57,747 nt of DNA, taken from NCBI GenBank assembly GCA_910579305.1, contig CAJTTA010000009.1, forward strand, positions 1 to 57,747. The letters run 5' to 3'. A program made the translations under genes and the position numbers. The notes below the pieces were generated by a model, which saw only the letters and a list, made by a program, of their open reading frames with translations, ran no database searches and was not told where the DNA came from. Source of the stretch: an uncultured Muribaculaceae bacterium (GTDB lineage Bacteria; Bacteroidota; Bacteroidia; Bacteroidales; Muribaculaceae). Of this stretch, positions 56,820-57,747 are shown piece after piece (the stretch's first letter is position 1; every line of letters starts with the position of its first letter).

Positions 56820-57626
56820 TCAGAAAACTAATCTTTCGCCATCAACAGGGATGAAGACGTTGCCACTATAATATTTTGAAGCCTCAGCCCTGTAAAGATC
56901 CTGTCGGGTTTCCAAATTATCATCCTCGGAATGTACAAGAACCAAATTTTTCACTTTTGCCTTTTCCGCTAAAATAGCCACATCGCGCACCGTATGGTGA
57001 TGCTTCTCGTATGGCTTGTAGATTTCCTTATCTTCATACCGGCAGAAAGCGCCGCAGATTAGGGTGTCACAGCCTTGAATTTTTCTGAGATTATCCTCTG
57101 TCAAAGATTCATCTCCCAAACAAGCCAGTTTTACCCCGCCGCCAAAGATCATCCTAAATCCAGCCTGAGCAACATTTTTTGAACACACATCGAAACATTC
57201 TATCAGCGTGTCATTTATAGCTAATGATGAATCATCAGCAATTTCCACCAATTCAACGTTTTTTGTAAAAAGGGCATAATCCGAAGCAAGAAAAGTCAAC
57301 TGACAGATAAGCCGCAGCGCATTGCAGACGGAACTATTCCCGTATATAAGTAAGTTTCCATAGTTTTCTCCATCTTTACTCTTATTGATAATACCCCTGA
57401 TAAGCCATACAGCGCCAAGAATATGGTCAGTATGCGTATGAGTAATGAAAATATGGTGTATATCAGCGAGTTTGATGCCTGCCTCATTAATAGCATTGAA
57501 TACCCCATTACCACCTCCGGCATCCACAAGCATGAGTCCGCCATTACACTTTATGGCATAGCAACTATTATATGAATGCTTGGGGAAGGCACTTCCGGTA
57601 CCAATCATTATTAATTCAAAATTCAT
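56820..57626 (-). CDS. Metallo-beta-lactamase-fold hydrolase (RNase Z-like)
   Basis: A 268-residue hydrolase. The fold's metal-binding motif is HIFITHTHTDHILGA (HxHxDH near residues 60-65), preceded by MIGTGSAFPKHSYNS at the N-terminus. Later ligands are the Asp in LACLGDES and the His in VLVHSEDDN. These segments resemble RNase Z/arylsulfatase-like members; whether it cuts tRNA or a small ester is unknown. A TATATTTG promoter element lies 57 bp upstream, and the GTGCA-N11-TGCAC inverted repeat at 57650-57670 lies in the leader. Confidence 0.85.
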   Translation of the reverse strand: MNFELIMIGTGSAFPKHSYNSCYAIKCNGGLMLVDAGGGNGVFNAINEAGIKLADIHHIFITHTHTDHILGAVWLIRGIINKSKDGENYGNLLIYGNSSVCNALRLICQLTFLASDYALFTKNVELVEIADDSSLAINDTLIECFDVCSKNVAQAGFRMIFGGGVKLACLGDESLTEDNLRKIQGCDTLICGAFCRYEDKEIYKPYEKHHHTVRDVAILAEKAKVKNLVLVHSEDDNLETRQDLYRAEASKYYSGNVFIPVDGERLVF

Positions 57627-57649
57627 ATCCTAAGACCAAGATTTCTAAA

Positions 57650-57690
57650 GTGCATATATTCGGATTGCACTATTGTGATGCTCAAATATA
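57650..57690 (-). promoter_or_regulatory. Promoter and leader inverted repeat of the hydrolase gene
   Basis: The minus strand reads TATATTTG at 57683-57690. Between it and the start codon is GTGCA (57650-57654) with TGCAC (57666-57670), a possible operator or hairpin. Confidence 0.45.
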
Positions 57691-57724
57691 TTGTAAGTAG
57701 CTACTAAAAATTAATGTACGTATG

Positions 57725-57741
57725 TTGGCACGGTTTTTGCA
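57725..57741 (+). promoter_or_regulatory. Sigma-54 (RpoN) promoter at the window edge
   Basis: TTGGCACG-GTTT-TTGCA matches the -24/-12 consensus TGGCACG-N4-TTGCW at every conserved base. It points out of the window, so the gene it drives lies beyond 57747. It is divergent from the hydrolase gene. Confidence 0.7.
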
Positions 57742-57747
57742 TAATAC

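Overview
The window looks like a chromosomal piece of a Bacteroidales bacterium, most plausibly a gut Muribaculaceae-type organism. The grounds are a SusC/SusD pair with a hybrid two-component regulator, many promoters of the Bacteroidetes type (TAnnTTTG about 20 nt downstream of TTTG), a tRNA without an encoded CCA end, secreted proteases with short T9SS-like C-termini, and moderately GC-rich genes. The family-level placement is inference. I see no prophage, insertion sequence or CRISPR array.

Layout. 1-2.4 kb: rlmN, then a sigma-70-family factor with a four-helix membrane protein (minus strand). 2.5-5.2 kb: four-subunit 2-oxoacid:ferredoxin oxidoreductase operon. 5.4-9.7 kb: lipoprotein, zinc-less sirtuin, tRNA-Arg(CCT), M6 protease, Lrp/AsnC regulator. 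9.7-12.1 kb: an unidentified structured RNA with its own promoter and terminator, then kup. 12.2-15.1 kb: deoC and a LytS/LytTR-type two-component pair. 15.2-17.8 kb: galK-galM and a small lipoprotein. 17.8-20.9 kb: a divergent pair, a metallophosphoesterase lipoprotein and a secreted parallel beta-helix protein, around a palindrome. 20.9-27.2 kb: rimP-nusA-infB, then waaA. 27.3-34.0 kb: GT-C-like membrane protein, M16 peptidase, S8 protease. 34.1-36.2 kb: groES-groEL. 36.2-40.5 kb: an AT-richer restriction-modification island with two paralogous m5C methyltransferases, a putative endonuclease and a Vsr mismatch endonuclease. 40.7-43.2 kb: ahpC, ahpF and a 53-residue rubredoxin. 43.4-55.4 kb: a compact fructan utilisation locus (susD, susC, periplasmic-sensor hybrid kinase, GH32, MFS permease, fructokinase). 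55.5-57.7 kb: Gdx-type SMR exporter behind a long leader, Crp/Fnr regulator, metallo-beta-lactamase-fold hydrolase, and at the window edge a near-consensus sigma-54 promoter pointing outwards.

How the parts work together. The fructan locus is self-contained: the sensor should detect a fructose-type ligand in the periplasm and switch on susCD and the GH32-permease-kinase operon. The shared AAATTTC...TGCACG element upstream of both target promoters fits a common operator. In the restriction island the two methyltransferases probably protect the two strands of an asymmetric site, and Vsr repairs T:G mismatches made by deamination of 5-methylcytosine. The peroxide genes (ahpCF, rubredoxin) and the ferredoxin-linked oxidoreductase fit an anaerobe.

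The most interesting unexplained items are the ~300-nt RNA upstream of kup, the ~205-nt leader of the Gdx exporter, the two-methyltransferase island, and several genes whose promoter lies so close to the ATG that the mRNA should be leaderless. All family calls come from reading motifs; no database search was run.
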